Assembly (NCBI GenBank): GCA_013076295.1
Contig: RQOL01000876.1
Span: 5,642,001 to 5,706,000 of the forward strand
DNA: 64,000 nucleotides
Direction of reading: 5' to 3'
Origin: Sanderia malayensis
Taxonomy: Eukaryota > Cnidaria > Scyphozoa > Semaeostomeae > Pelagiidae
Shown here one piece after another: positions 9,052 to 21,700 of this stretch (positions within the stretch are counted from its first letter, which is position 1; each line of letters starts with the position of its first letter). The notes beneath the pieces are model-generated. The model did no database searches. It was not told where the DNA came from and saw only the letters and a program-made list of their open reading frames with translations. Made by a program: the position numbers and the translations under genes.

Positions 9052-10521
9052 ATGCTGCAAGTAAATCTCACGCGGATATTGCAAAGTGTATTTTTGAGGA
9101 GGGTGGCACTTTATCCCAGGAGCAGAAACGCGAGCAGCACTCCTCCAGTTCAAGATGCTTTAAAGCAGCTAGAGGACATAGCTGTGACGCCCAGCCAAGC
9201 TGATGTTTACCGAAAGGCCATAGAAATCTATAACCCTGCATACAGCACTGAACATCCCGGATTTGTAGCATTCCCGAAGGACGTGAAAGATTTGCAGCGG
9301 TGCCTGAAAGTAGCCAACGACACTGGAACACCAGTGGCTGTGAAATCTGGAGGTCATAGTTTTGCTGGTTACTCAACAATTGACAAGCAAGGTTTTGTCA
9401 TTGCTTTGAACAAACTGAGCAAGGTTACCTTAAATGAAAACATTCTCACCGTGCAAGCTGGTACAAATTGGTGCAATGTGTATGGTGCGTTAGAGGGGAC
9501 AAAGTATATGGCCGTTGGAGGATGTGTCCCAGCAGTTGGTATTGGAGGCTACCTACTTGGCGGTGGGTACAGTATGCTTTCCAGAGCACATGGAGGATTG
9601 GGCTGTGATAAGGCAGTATCATTTACAATGGTCACTGCAGATGGAAGCCAAGTGGTCACTGCCACAAAGGACACCAACGAAGACTTGTTCTGGGCCATGA
9701 AAGGAGGTGGTGGTGGAAATTTTGGTGTGATGGTTGAAGCTGAATTGAAAGTTGAGCCACGTCCACATTCCTTCATTTGGAAGCGCCTTTTTTACAATGA
9801 CTCAGAGCATATCGAAGAGGCCATCAACCTTATTGGACAGAATTTGCTGACATTCCCCAAAGAGCTAAATCTTGACATTGCAACACACAGTTTTCACACA
9901 GATAGAACCCTGACGTTAGATGCAGTTTACTGTGACCATCACAAAGACATCACAGAAGCTGCATTGAATGCCTTAAATCCACAAAAAACAAGTGAAGCAA
10001 CATCGTACACATCCTTTCTTGAATTTACAACAGAATACAGCAAAAGACATGGATTTGTGCATCATGAAGTTGAGCCAATGTACGCCAAAGGTGCAATGAT
10101 TACTGGTTTCTCAACTGAGCTTGCAAATTATTTTGCAAATGTTGATATGCCAAGTGAATGTCTGATCGAATTTGTCCACATGGGTGGTGATATAAAAGAG
10201 ATAGGAGTAAAAGATACCGCCTTTCCTTATCGCTCTGCTGAGTACAGTTTCTATACATATGGACGGTTTAATGATGACAAGCATAAAGAAGAAGTGATTG
10301 ATTTTGCTACAGTTGCATACAATAAAGTGAAAGCATCTAAACAGGCATTGGGAAGCTATGTGAATTATATGGATAGACACCTACAAAATTGGCAAAGTGA
10401 ATTCTATGGGGTTAATTATGACCGCCTGTGTCAGATCAAAAACAAGTGGAACCCAATTGGTAAAGGGCCATTGCATTTTCAGCAAGAAATCGGTTCCAAT
10501 TGGCAGCCCACATTGGATTGA
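9052..10521 (+). CDS. FAD-linked oxidoreductase, berberine-bridge/VAO family, intronless
   Basis: This 489-residue protein is complete in one exon, the usual size for BBE-like oxidases. The FAD-binding PCMH fold spans about residues 65-240. KSGGHSFAGYS supplies His102, the expected 8-alpha-N1-histidyl flavin attachment. GGCVPAVGIGGYLLGGGYS follows. The cysteine there (Cys158) sits one place before the cysteine used for 6-S linkage in bicovalent members, so single attachment is more likely. The BBE C-terminal motif is clear (FYGVNYDRLCQIKNKWNP, then HFQQEIG). The first 25 residues contain five arginines, few acids and no stretch typical of a signal peptide, which suits a mitochondrial presequence. 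The substrate is unknown; relatives oxidise sugars, alkaloids or other alcohols and reduce O2. The absence of introns next to intron-rich genes suggests a retrocopy or an acquisition from a microbe. Confidence 0.93.
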   Translation: MLQVNLTRILQSVFLRRVALYPRSRNASSTPPVQDALKQLEDIAVTPSQADVYRKAIEIYNPAYSTEHPGFVAFPKDVKDLQRCLKVANDTGTPVAVKSGGHSFAGYSTIDKQGFVIALNKLSKVTLNENILTVQAGTNWCNVYGALEGTKYMAVGGCVPAVGIGGYLLGGGYSMLSRAHGGLGCDKAVSFTMVTADGSQVVTATKDTNEDLFWAMKGGGGGNFGVMVEAELKVEPRPHSFIWKRLFYNDSEHIEEAINLIGQNLLTFPKELNLDIATHSFHTDRTLTLDAVYCDHHKDITEAALNALNPQKTSEATSYTSFLEFTTEYSKRHGFVHHEVEPMYAKGAMITGFSTELANYFANVDMPSECLIEFVHMGGDIKEIGVKDTAFPYRSAEYSFYTYGRFNDDKHKEEVIDFATVAYNKVKASKQALGSYVNYMDRHLQNWQSEFYGVNYDRLCQIKNKWNPIGKGPLHFQQEIGSNWQPTLD

Positions 10522-10857
10522 CTTTATAAAGCCTAAACATTGGATTAACATTAACAATTTATATCATTTAGTTTGTAAGTAGTATGCATATATATACCAC
10601 ATCAGAAAGGCACATCTTGGACCATTTACATCTTTTAAAATGGCAGATCCAAAGGGTAGGGGGCCCCCACTTGTTCTTGATTTCTTATGAAAGAAGAAGA
10701 CACAGGGGTAAGTTTTCCTCCTGGTTCATTTATTGATATTTTAAGTAGTTTAACAATTTTAGTAGAGAGGCACATATCCTGCCCTATTTAATTCCATTAA
10801 TTATGAACAATATGTTCTCACAATGCTGAGTACACACATTTTGTTTTATAAGAAACC
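10522..10857. other. 3' flank of the FAD oxidase
   Basis: AT-rich non-coding sequence up to the LINE fragment. No further feature was recognised. Confidence 0.35.
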
Positions 10858-11963
10858 CTCTATGAGAAACCAGTGGTGTTGCACCCTTCGAGGGAGAAAA
10901 CCCAGAGGTAATTGCCTGAAAGGTCTTCAAAAGCGTTGGTGTGGCAGTGGAAGAGAAAGACATCGTGGCTTGCCACCGTCTGAGAAAAGCAAAAGGGGAT
11001 CCAGTGATCATTGCAAAGTTTCTCAACCGCAAGAACATGGAAAGTGTAATGCGCCAGCGTAGAAATTTGAAGGGGGTGACTGCTGGCAGTCTTGGATTCT
11101 CTATTGATGAAGATAAGAAAAACAACGAAATCTTCATTAACGAGTCACTGACAAAACGAAATAAGAATCTTTTCCGCCTGGTACGTCTACAGTGCATCGA
11201 CAGAAATTGGAGCTCTTTCTGGACCAGAAATGGAATAATATTCGCCAAAAAAGATGACCACTCAGCCCCAACCAAGATTTCAAACGAAGAGAACATCAAC
11301 CGCAAAATCGTTTAAGCGGAAATTTTTCCCAACCCTCGCTCAGAACCAATTACGAGTCGTTCTTTATTGCAAATTCTGGTGTACAAATCTGGAACAATTT
11401 ACCAAATACTATCAAATGTACTAATTCCAAAAAAGTATTTTCACGTTTTCTAAAACAATCTATTCTAGAAAAATATACGTAAAAATTCAATAATACAATT
11501 CATCATCCCGTTTTCGATCTAAATAATATGCCTTAATTAATATGCCTTAATTAATTAATTAATATGCCTTAAATTGTTATTGTTATTATTATTATTATTA
11601 TTAATACTGTTATTCTTTAATTTTAATTCATTTTTCATTGATTGTTCTTTTCTTTTATTTTATCTTTTTTGTCATTATTGACTGTTTTTCTTCTTAAAAT
11701 ATCTTTCTTATACATTTGAAACATATTCGTGTATATTTCACTGTTATCTATTTTTAACACGTCGTGACTGAGGTCATATGGCTTCCATAGCTCTTTTCAG
11801 AGCTCTTTCCATATGTCCTTCAGCAATAACTTTGTTAAATTGATGTAATGCATATATTCTTCTCTGTTCGATTAAAAGTTAACTTAAATATTCATCATAT
11901 CGTTTTTTTCGTATCATTGTAATTAAATATTGTTATTGTTGAAAATACATGAAATTGAATTGA
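10858..11963 (+). mobile_element. LINE fragment (CR1/L2-like), ORF1 C-half joined to ORF2 tail
   Basis: The fragment starts inside ORF1, with an internal TGA at 10917. ORF1 continues as KVFKSVGVAVEEKDIVACHR through FLNRKN and INESLTKRNKNLFRL to KIV and a TAA at 11313-11315. Directly after gtttaag the sequence switches to the last 50 or so codons of ORF2 (NFSQPSLRTNYESFF, then QIWNNLP), ending at a TAA near 11481. The whole endonuclease and reverse transcriptase are missing. The 3' UTR shares the block ctttccatatgtccttcagc with the copy at 59.6-62.1 kb. The end has a loose gaaattgaattg repeat in place of poly(A). Confidence 0.8.
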
Positions 11964-12307
11964 CCCCTAAAGATACCAAAAAAATTAAGAAACTTTAGTA
12001 CTACTTTCCGTCACGCGGAAAAACATGTCACCTGGTAAAACATGCAAATGGGGCAGTTTTGATTGTATTTTGAAGACGGCACTGATGATTATTTTAAATA
12101 CGAAGACTTAGATGGAATTGACACGACATGGAGTTGACAATTGTTCAATTGTTTTGCTGTTACTGTTGCATTGAATTGTAATGTCTCTTTGAGTTTCCTA
12201 CCTATTTGCACTTCCAAATTTAAGAAACTTTTGGTACTAAAATGGCCATAAAGTTTAAGAAACTGAGCACTACTTTGGAGCTTAGTTTCTTATAAAAAAA
12301 TGCGTGT
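11964..12307. mobile_element. TA-type MITE, copy A (left end lost)
   Basis: This is homologous over its length to the inverted copy at 21812-22203. The right end has the shared terminus aaaaaaatgcgtgt. About 50 bp of the left end are missing where it abuts the LINE 3' end. The interior keeps a coding-like stretch (LYFEDGTDDYFKYEDLDGID) preceded by an in-frame TGA. Confidence 0.7.
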
Positions 12308-12708
12308 ATTCGTCCAACCAAACCATCCCCACACGCACACCCTAAATTCTTCACAACCGTAAAGTCACCTTTGCGAATTTCGATGTCGCTATTCTTTGCA
12401 TGAAAGTGGCAAAATCGTCAACTTTAAAGGTCAATGGTGAACGTTTAGCTGCTATAACTTTTATTATTGAATGAACATTACGCCTAAATTTGAGTGATAG
12501 TTTTTTGCCTTGCCTAACGCCTGTTGTTGTTGTGGTTGTGTCTGGAACCTTTTTGCTTTTGCTTCCTCCTTTACTTGAGAGTTGGGATGTACTCTATTCT
12601 TTGGACGCAGTAAATCTACTGCTGAGCTTAGTTTTGTGTTTTTGAAATGGAATTCAAACCAACTTCCTGGTAGGTTCGCCAGTAGTGCCAATACCAACTG
12701 CTAGTGAA
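12308..12708. other. 5' flank / 5' UTR of the Sec5 gene
   Basis: No coding feature was recognised. A T-rich stretch with tag at 12671-12673 could be the acceptor of a 5' UTR intron just before the start codon at 12709. Confidence 0.35.
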
Positions 12709-15700
12709 ATGACTCAAAACTGCCCAAATGTCACTGGCATTTCTCCAGCAGAGGGCCCTCCAGGAACCATTGTAAAGATACGAGGTGAAAATCTGGGAAC
12801 AAGTGCAAAGGATTTGCTTGGTTGGTATAGTATGCGTATTTATTTTCCACCACCAGACTTCGACACTAGTGTAGCTGGCCTGGAAGTTAAGGCTTGTTTT
12901 ATTGTGCTATGATATTTTTTATTTCAGGTGTGTTCATTTGCAATGTGAACTGTACAGCCACTGCAGAATGGCACCCAAACAGAATCACATGCAGAACTGG
13001 AATGGGCCTTGGCAATGGCTCCATTATTGTAGTGACAAAATCTGGTGGACAAGGCACAAGTACTGTAAAATTCAGGGGTTACATGCCCAGGGTTGGGTTG
13101 CTAACAGAGTCAGCAGTTTGGATTGATGAATCAAAGCTGTTTGAAGAGAAACCCATTGGTGGTCTATCTGTATCCAGACAACTTTCACCTACGTATATGA
13201 GCAATGATCCTTTGGGTGTCGCCCCAGTTGAAACAGGGTAAAGCAGTCAGTTCTTCATTTGTGCTATTATAAGCAAGAGAACACGAGTTGAAGCTTGTTT
13301 CAGTTTGTCTCAAGTATAGTGGGAAGTGTCTCTCTTTGTCTTGAACATGCATGTACATCTACTAATTATGAGACCCCTACTGTTGGCCTCTGCAAAAGCA
13401 TGTCAATTATTTCCAGCTCCTTTGAGACGGGGGTAGCTGGGGTAAATTCCTGGGGCCCTGGCCTCAAGAAGGCCCCATGAAAAGTTTTGCTTATTTGTTT
13501 ATAGCCCGCTTATTTGTTTATAGCCCCAGGGCCTGAGCTGGCTCTCGACGGGCCTGATTATTTCCACTGCATTGTAGTTAACTAACATCTGCATCTGTTT
13601 ATGAGGAAAATGTGTCAAGCCAAAAATTATTGTTATGCCACATGCTTGGAAAATCATTTATCCAATAACTATATTGTGTTCTTTTGTAAAGAGAGGGTGG
13701 TTTTATTCTACAGTGGAATATGATAATTGACTGTTACTTATATAAGGCTAAACAATGAAAATATTCCATGGCATGCTAATGGATATCATCTAAATCATGT
13801 ACCACTCATTAGTAAGATCCATTGGTGCAACTGGAAGCAATATAAAGTGATATCTTGTTCTGCTAACTATTGTTTCAAATTCTTATAAAAATAGCTATAA
13901 ATGGCCACCACTGAAGATTATTTATTGTCTGTTTTAGAAACTTTTTACCAGTTGATAAACTTGATGAGCTATATCCCAAAAGTAAGCATTTCTCAAGGCT
14001 GCCAATTTTTCAAATGTTTTTCTTTTTTCTTTCATACAAAAGCACACACACAATCATTCCTTTGTTTTATCATTGAAATTATTTGTCGCTTGTCTCTTTT
14101 TAGGTAGTGGTAATTCACTGTTTGAAAACTTCCATCCAGCAAGATTTCTGCTTGAGAAGCATCTTGACACCAGGTAGAAATTTATCATCTTATTTTCTTT
14201 TTAATCTGTGATATTCATATACAGTACTTCCTCGATTATCCGAACAAGTTGAACTCAATTTTTTGCTGGGTCGTTCGGATACGCCAAAAATTCTGATAAT
14301 CGAGGACAAAAAATTTACCTACTAATCTTGCTATGAAGTTTATTATTATCACCCAGAAGAGTCACGGGGTGCTCAAACGGAAGATGGGACGATCACAATT
14401 AGTTAAAACTCATGGATTTTGAAATTCCAGTTCGATTTTCTTTTAGCGGTTTCGGTAATTGTAAACACGAATATGAAAACTGATGTGTTAATTTGATGTT
14501 TCCATTGGATTTGACTTTGATAAAGGGCCAAAATTTAAAAAGAAAACGGATATTTTATTTGGTGATAGAGAATTGGTTTGCAAAAAACTGATGTAGTAAA
14601 AACTTTTGGCGTTCGGATAATTGAGGTTCGGATAATCGAGGTTCAGAAAATCGAGGATTTACTGTATTTAATTCATGTATCAGCTGACAAACTTGTTGTT
14701 TTGGCAAGTAGCCAATTTTGTGTGTGTGTTTTTTCAACCCTTTGGCAATTTCAGTCTATATCAGGAAGTTAGGTTTAGTTTTAGGACTCATGTTTAATGT
14801 TGTTTGTTAGTTTTAGGGCTAATTATTGGTTTAAGGCTTTGCTGATTTTTATTTTTGATCAGTTAAGTTATTTGAAGGAAACCCATATTTTGGTCCACCA
14901 AAACCAGTCTCTGTATGTTCTGTAATGTTGATTTCATTGTTGTTTCTTATTAATACTGTTAATGGTTTTATTTTAAACCTTGCAGTGTATCAGCAATATT
15001 TATTAAATTCAAATTTTTCCCTTTTTTAAGCTTTGATTCCTTGAAAAGTGGATTTTACCATCTAGAGTCACAAGATACACGAAGTTCTTCTGCCCCAGCA
15101 TCGCTTGTGAGAAATAATCTGAGTACTATCTTGGAGTCTTTGGATATATTGGCAGGTGTGCAAACACTTTATCCATATGTCTAAAGAGCCAAAAACTATA
15201 AATAAAGATCTACAATTGAACTTCAAGAGTGTTTGAGTCTTAAAGAACCAGACCTGAGAGACTTTACTGAAATCAAATTCAAGAGAAAAAGGACAATAGT
15301 CCAGCAATTTGATCTAATTTAAACATGTTAATTTTAAAATGCATTGTTATCAAAAGGCTCACATTTCTTATTTATATTAATTCAAAGCCATATTTTACAA
15401 GGGACATTTACTTTTATCTTTGTAGAGATTCAGCTAGCTGTTCATGATGACAAAATGGCTTCTTCTGATTTCTCAATTACAGAAGAATTAAATGGAACAT
15501 TGGCAAGTAAGTATTGATATTTATTTTGCAGTACATTTCCATGGGACCTTGCATCAGTGTTTTAATTGTGTTGTATTTCTCATTTGCATGGATAAAGTAG
15601 TTTGAAATAGCAAACGTTTGTTGAAGATTGTTTTCTTTGTTACTGTATGAACAGCCAACATTGATCATTAATTTTATGCTGATCAATGGTCAATGTTGCA

Positions 15701-18700
15701 CTTGCACTCCAATACTAATTTTTATGCTCTTGATTTTATTGCCTTGCTTTCAGACTGTAATTCAGTGGCTAACTCCATGTTTAAAGACATTTTATCAAGA
15801 AAGGATGACGCTGATGCTAAGAGGAATGCATTAAATGTTCTGCAAAGATTCAGGTTTCTTTTCAATCTTCAAAGAAACATTGAGAAGAACATCTTACAGG
15901 TGATCAAATTATGGTTAGATTTTTATAAAAGTTGTTTTTAAAAGAAGTATTGACACCTTGCTTTTGCAACATTGTATGAGATGTGTTACTTCAGTGGAGC
16001 CTCTCCTAACAGGCATTTCCTCTGCCTGTAGAATAGTTCAGAGCTGTTGTAATTAACCATTGGACATCAAATAGTCTCATGAAAAGAGGCAGTTGAAGAT
16101 ATTCCATTGATGTTTGGTCTACAGAGGCTCTACATAGCATACATTTTTGTATTGAAACTGCTCATTAATCTTAATCAAGTCTTGAAAAGTATATACCATG
16201 CAAGGTTAACTGTGTGTTTCCGATATTTCAGGGTGATTTTGAAATTGTTATCAGTGACTACAACAGAGCTAAAGCCCTGTTTCAGAACAGTGAAGTTAAA
16301 TCATTCCAGAGAGGTAAAGGTTCCATTTTATTTGATTTGATTTGTTTGTAAAATCATAGATGGGTGATGTTAAACATTAGCGAATCAGCTTAGCCACTGA
16401 TATCTTGTAGATTCTTAGCAAGTCTCTAACTATTGATTAATCCACATGCTTTGACATGTTTTTGTTGCTGATGGTTTGTACCCGGGCAAGCAGAAAGACC
16501 ACACCTATGGGACATGGAACATGCTTTATCATCTCTTTTTGCGGAGGTTTTGCTGGATAGAGGTTGCTTACAATAATTTTGACAGATTCAAAATAAAGTA
16601 GAGGGAGTCTACTTTGTGTGTGTGTTTGGGCAGTATCTTTTAATAGATTGTTTTCTGTGCTTATGTTGATGGTATGAAGTATAATAACGTTAGTTTCTCG
16701 TTTATTTCAGCACTTGAAAAGGTCGATACTCAGATTGGTGAATTCATGGTCATGTTGAAAGAAAAGTTGTTTGAGTTTCCATCAAGCCTTGATGAACAGA
16801 GAAGACTGATACGGTATTTAAGTTTCCATGCATACTAGATTGATGTTATGTTGCTGTGGCACTGGATTGGATAAGGGCTTTCTGCTTTTCAAAACTGGGA
16901 AATCACTCTTCTTATTATCTGTATATTTTTTTGTAAATATTTATAATTTTTGGACAAAAAAGGAAATGCCATTCGACGAATCAAATACTTTTGGCATGCG
17001 GAAATTTGTTTGTGTTAACGGGGGTTTGAAATATTGACAAATATCATTTTAAGGAGTTGATGTTGATCTTTTTGAAAGCGTCAAAGTTGATGATCATACA
17101 TTGAAATTAAGAAAGTCGAATTCAGGAAGGATAGAAATTTGTCCCATACCATTGAGGAGTTCGAGTAATCTAAGCAATAGTTGATTTGCCAGAGTTACTA
17201 AGCTGAGATTTATAGAATAATTTATGTTTGTTTATTTGTTTGTTTGTGTTTGTTGTTTTAGATACCTGACTGATCTGGACTGCCCTGGTGATCCTGCTTG
17301 GGAATGTATTGTCAACATGCAGCAGTGGATAAAAAACCTTTTCATTGAATGCAAACATTATCATCAGAAAAATGGTAGATGAAACTTTGTGGTGCAATGT
17401 ACCATCTGTTCAGCAATTTCTTGATATAACCATATTTTTGCTGCCGAGGCAACTAAGTTGGTGATTGCTATTGTTGTTTATATTTTATTAGAAACTTCCA
17501 GCAAACTGAATCTCCCTTCTTCGTCCCTATATGACATTCGCACTACAAGGAATGACGGAAGCAAACTTTCTTCATCCAGTGATTTTAAAGGTATGCATAA
17601 TTACATTATTGTTGACAATAAGTTACTTATTTTGGTTGCTAGAGCAAAACAAATTAGCAGTTTTCATATTGAGCAAAAATAGGTTTGTCTTGCGCTGTGA
17701 ATGCTCAAAATGCAACTCATTTCCCTGAATTCAATTACCACTTCACCTGACACATTGAAGTTCGCGCCACATGCAATACTTGTCTATAGGGAATCCGATC
17801 AACATGGAAATGTTTTTATATAGACTTTTCGTTTCAAACGAAAGTTTTCTTGTGTTCATGATAGTAATTACTATCAGCCGATAACATGTCTATTTTTAAC
17901 TCCGACTTGATTCAAAAGTACAGCAATGTTTGTTTTGCATATTACATTATAGTAAACATGAAACTTTGATTGATAGTTATGATAATGCAAGCAGGTGCGA
18001 TTTGTCGAATCGTCGTCCGACTGTGTATTTATCTGATTTATCAATCTTATTCAATGTTGCTCTCAGTCTGTCCAATCTCAGGTGAAGAATATCGAACTCT
18101 TTTCGTGTATCCATAATCAAATCATTCAATCAAGCTGAACGGTTGTGAAGAATGTGCCTTGAAAATTCATTTTTTGACGCTGTGCAAGAAGAAAGGGGTG
18201 ATATATTTCTATCAGTGCATCCATTGCTATGTATGTATGTTTGAGAACACTTAGCTGGTTCAAGAGGGCTTTTGTTTTTGTTGAGAGAATTTGCTGCCAA
18301 TGATGTATGAAAGCTGTAAATGCGTGGGTTTTATTGTATGTTCTTCTTGATTGGATGAATGGTTTGTTGTGATGGTGTAAGCAGTGTGAGTGGCAGTGGC
18401 AGTGGCAGTGGTATTACAGTTGTTTTGATGTGCCTTAAATTCTTCAGTAATAACTTTTCATGAATGAAATCAGTGCTTTATTTGCATTGTAACTCATCTA
18501 ATCACTTGAAATGAGCAGCAAAGTCGTATTTCTTGTCTTCTCGTGCAGTCTGGCAGCCATGTCCACTGTCTTCAACTGTCTTGGCATCTATTTGTTACTG
18601 CAGATCAGGACAAACAACTCAAATCAAACTTCGATACTCACAAACCTGAGTTTAGCTGAGATAATCATTGCAATTGGCTGGCTAGCTGAACATACCTGCA

Positions 18701-21700
18701 TGTCATATGGTTACGTTTACAGTGACAGACCTGTGCAAGTCGTGTGGGCGCTCAGAGCTGGTGCATACTGTTTTTGGTTCACCGATATGTGGATCATGGC
18801 TGTTGATCGCTGCATTGGTTGCAGCTATCCCTTGAAACACCGAGTATTAATGAATCGAGTCGATATCAATTTACTGCTAAAAATTATTTGGTTGTTGTGT
18901 GCATTGAACACTGTTTTCTTACTGTTTGTCAACACGCACACTTACTACCTTGTCTACAATAGAATTGTTTGGTTAATTTTTGATTGTATCTCAGTTGCCG
19001 TGTTTATCGTTGCGTATGGGTTGATTTTCTTTCACATTATCAAGAGAAGAAAACGAGTTCTCAATCTTTGCAGAACAGTTCTCCACATTCAACACATGGC
19101 AGCGCAGCGAAATCAACAGTTTCTCAAAATTGTTGGCTTGATTACTGTGACTTTTATGATCTTCGAGGTGTGTCCAACAATAGTAACAATGATATATTTT
19201 CACAGTGGCATCGGTATACCCGACCCACTTGCAAGCATTCTGGATCTTTCGTACGTATTGGCATTGTTTGTAGATCCTCTCATCTACATATTTCTACAAG
19301 CCAGGGTTCGCAAACTCTTAATGCACAAGTTCAACTGTTGTCTTCTTCGAAACAGACATAAATCACCGGATCCGTTTGATCACGTTGTCGTAATTAGCTC
19401 ATTAGATGCCGCAAGGGGGAGCATGCCGAATTGTCTACAGAATGGGATAGAGGATACAAGGTTTTGATACGGTTCGGATTCTCACAGTAGCAGTCGGATT
19501 TTTCAGTTGCCATTTGAAGTAGTATTCCAACTTGATGCTTGCTGTATTATCTTTGAGAGATTCGCTTGAAATTTTCCCAAAATCTATTGGCTGCGAATGA
19601 GATGCAAAGCGAATTACTTGTGTTGCTATTATTGCACTTCAGTCACCAATAAATGTAAGCAAATAAATTTGCGAACAAGTAAAACATTATTCACGAATTT
19701 GAGAGGATGGGTACTCGAGTCACGTTGAATAAGTTGGAACCCGTTCAGATAGGCCAAGCCAACACACTTTCTGAAATGAAATGCTCAAAAACAGGTCTAA
19801 TATTTAATTATAGATTTCACTTGACTAATGAATGAATCAATGAAACTAGACATGAGCAGAAGAATTTTGTTTATTTCTATGATTTTGTACTTCATTTATC
19901 CAACGGATTTGCATGTTCACAGACGTATTCAATCTGCTTAAATCTTGTTGTAGTAATAACTCGTCAACGTGAATGGCTACGAAAAATTGTAATTAATAAT
20001 CGAATTATTGAAAAATTGGATTACATTCTTTTTAATTGTAATTGTTTTAATTGCATGTGATTTGCAATGCTGATAGAAGAGTGAAATCCTGCAATCAGCA
20101 TCGATATTATTTTGGTCAATATGAAAACTGCTAATTTGGAAACTTGATAGTTGTTTTCATTCGGGAAAGCATTGATCTTGTTGATTCCGCATAATTGGAG
20201 CATTGTTCATTTTTGTATGTAAATATTTAATGAACAGGTTGAAATCTATGCTTTTTACCTATAAAACAAATAGTTCTCTTGACAATATCCGCATAAATCG
20301 ATTTATGACATGAGTTTACCCCAAAAGCAGCTGAATGTTGTTGTCTTGGGTTTTTAATCTTGGTTTTCTAATCCATTTAATTAGAAATGAAAGTTTTATT
20401 TAGATAGGAATTCCATGAGATATATATTTTCTGGATGTTCATTTATTCTTTCCAGTATCTGGATAAACCTCTGGTATATATCTATCTCGAATATGCAATG
20501 CATTATTTAGCCCCCTCTCCCCTTACCCGGTATGCTTCACCCTCCAGAAAATGACAAATTTTACCAAACACATAAAGGCAGTTGTAAAGTTTTTGCGACA
20601 AGCTATTTTATTTGCACGAGTAAGATTTTTATGTTTATAATTTTGTAGCATTCAATTGATATAGTCCATCTAATTGCTTGAGTTTTGGTTTCTCGTAGCC
20701 AAGACCCTGAGATCACCAAGCGAGAGCTCAAGACCTGCCTATGCAAAATCACAGAAAAGTAAGCAAGACCAACTAGATAATGCCATTGTAACGTGAGAAC
20801 TCTAGTCTAAGGAAGTGTATCACTACGTATTCATAGCTACTCTAGATGTTATCCACTTGTCAAGATGTGCCTTTCTTTACATTGCTCCAAGAACTGTGTT
20901 TTACACATGTGCACACCGTTATGCAGATTTAAACGTTTTAATACGCATGCGTTATAGCTCCATGCCGGGCTTAACTTGGAACAAGGCCTGACTAAGCTTC
21001 CCCGACAAGATTTTTAATGACTCTTTGTTTTATTTTTATTTAGAGTCTCATAGCCGAACATCATCGCTGGCAAAAATTATACCAGAGTCACTCTCAGAAT
21101 TTGGTACAAATAATCAAATCAAATCTATTTTTCAAATTTTCGAGCATTTCCCTGTAAAATATAGAGTTTTTCTCTCCTTGAAAGCAGATAACTTTGCTGG
21201 AACTTTGCTCCATTGGGGCTCAATCGAGCATTTACACCCTTGATTTTTGATTCGCTTTAAGTTTGTTTTGGATTGATTTGAAAAGTTACTTTTTTGATTC
21301 TTTACAAGCTTCTGCTCTCGTTTGCTTAGACTCCCGACTCAATGATTTGATTTGAATACAGATGTATAAAATATGTTTATTACATGTTTAATTGACCACA
21401 TGTTTATTATGTGTTTATTGTAAATGCTTTTTTCAGGCTCAGCTCCGGCAGCAACACCGTCCAGAATAATGTTTCTTGAAGATCTTGGCAGTTTGATTGT
21501 TGACAATATTCCAGGCCTATGGCAGTTGGGGAAGGCGTATTTGTCTGGACATGTTGGAAATAAAGTGAGCTTTTTCAAGATTTGCACTTGACTTCAATTT
21601 CGTACTGATTAACTGAAATCGTAGTTTTATGTTGAATTGATTTCTTCATTGATTTCTTCAGTGTCTGGTCTTTCAACAATTTCAATGATTGCTCTTCTCC

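Noticed and set aside
10784..11305. 173-codon minus-strand ORF
   Set aside because: It is the antisense of the LINE ORF1 fragment; the plus strand has clear homology to the second LINE copy.
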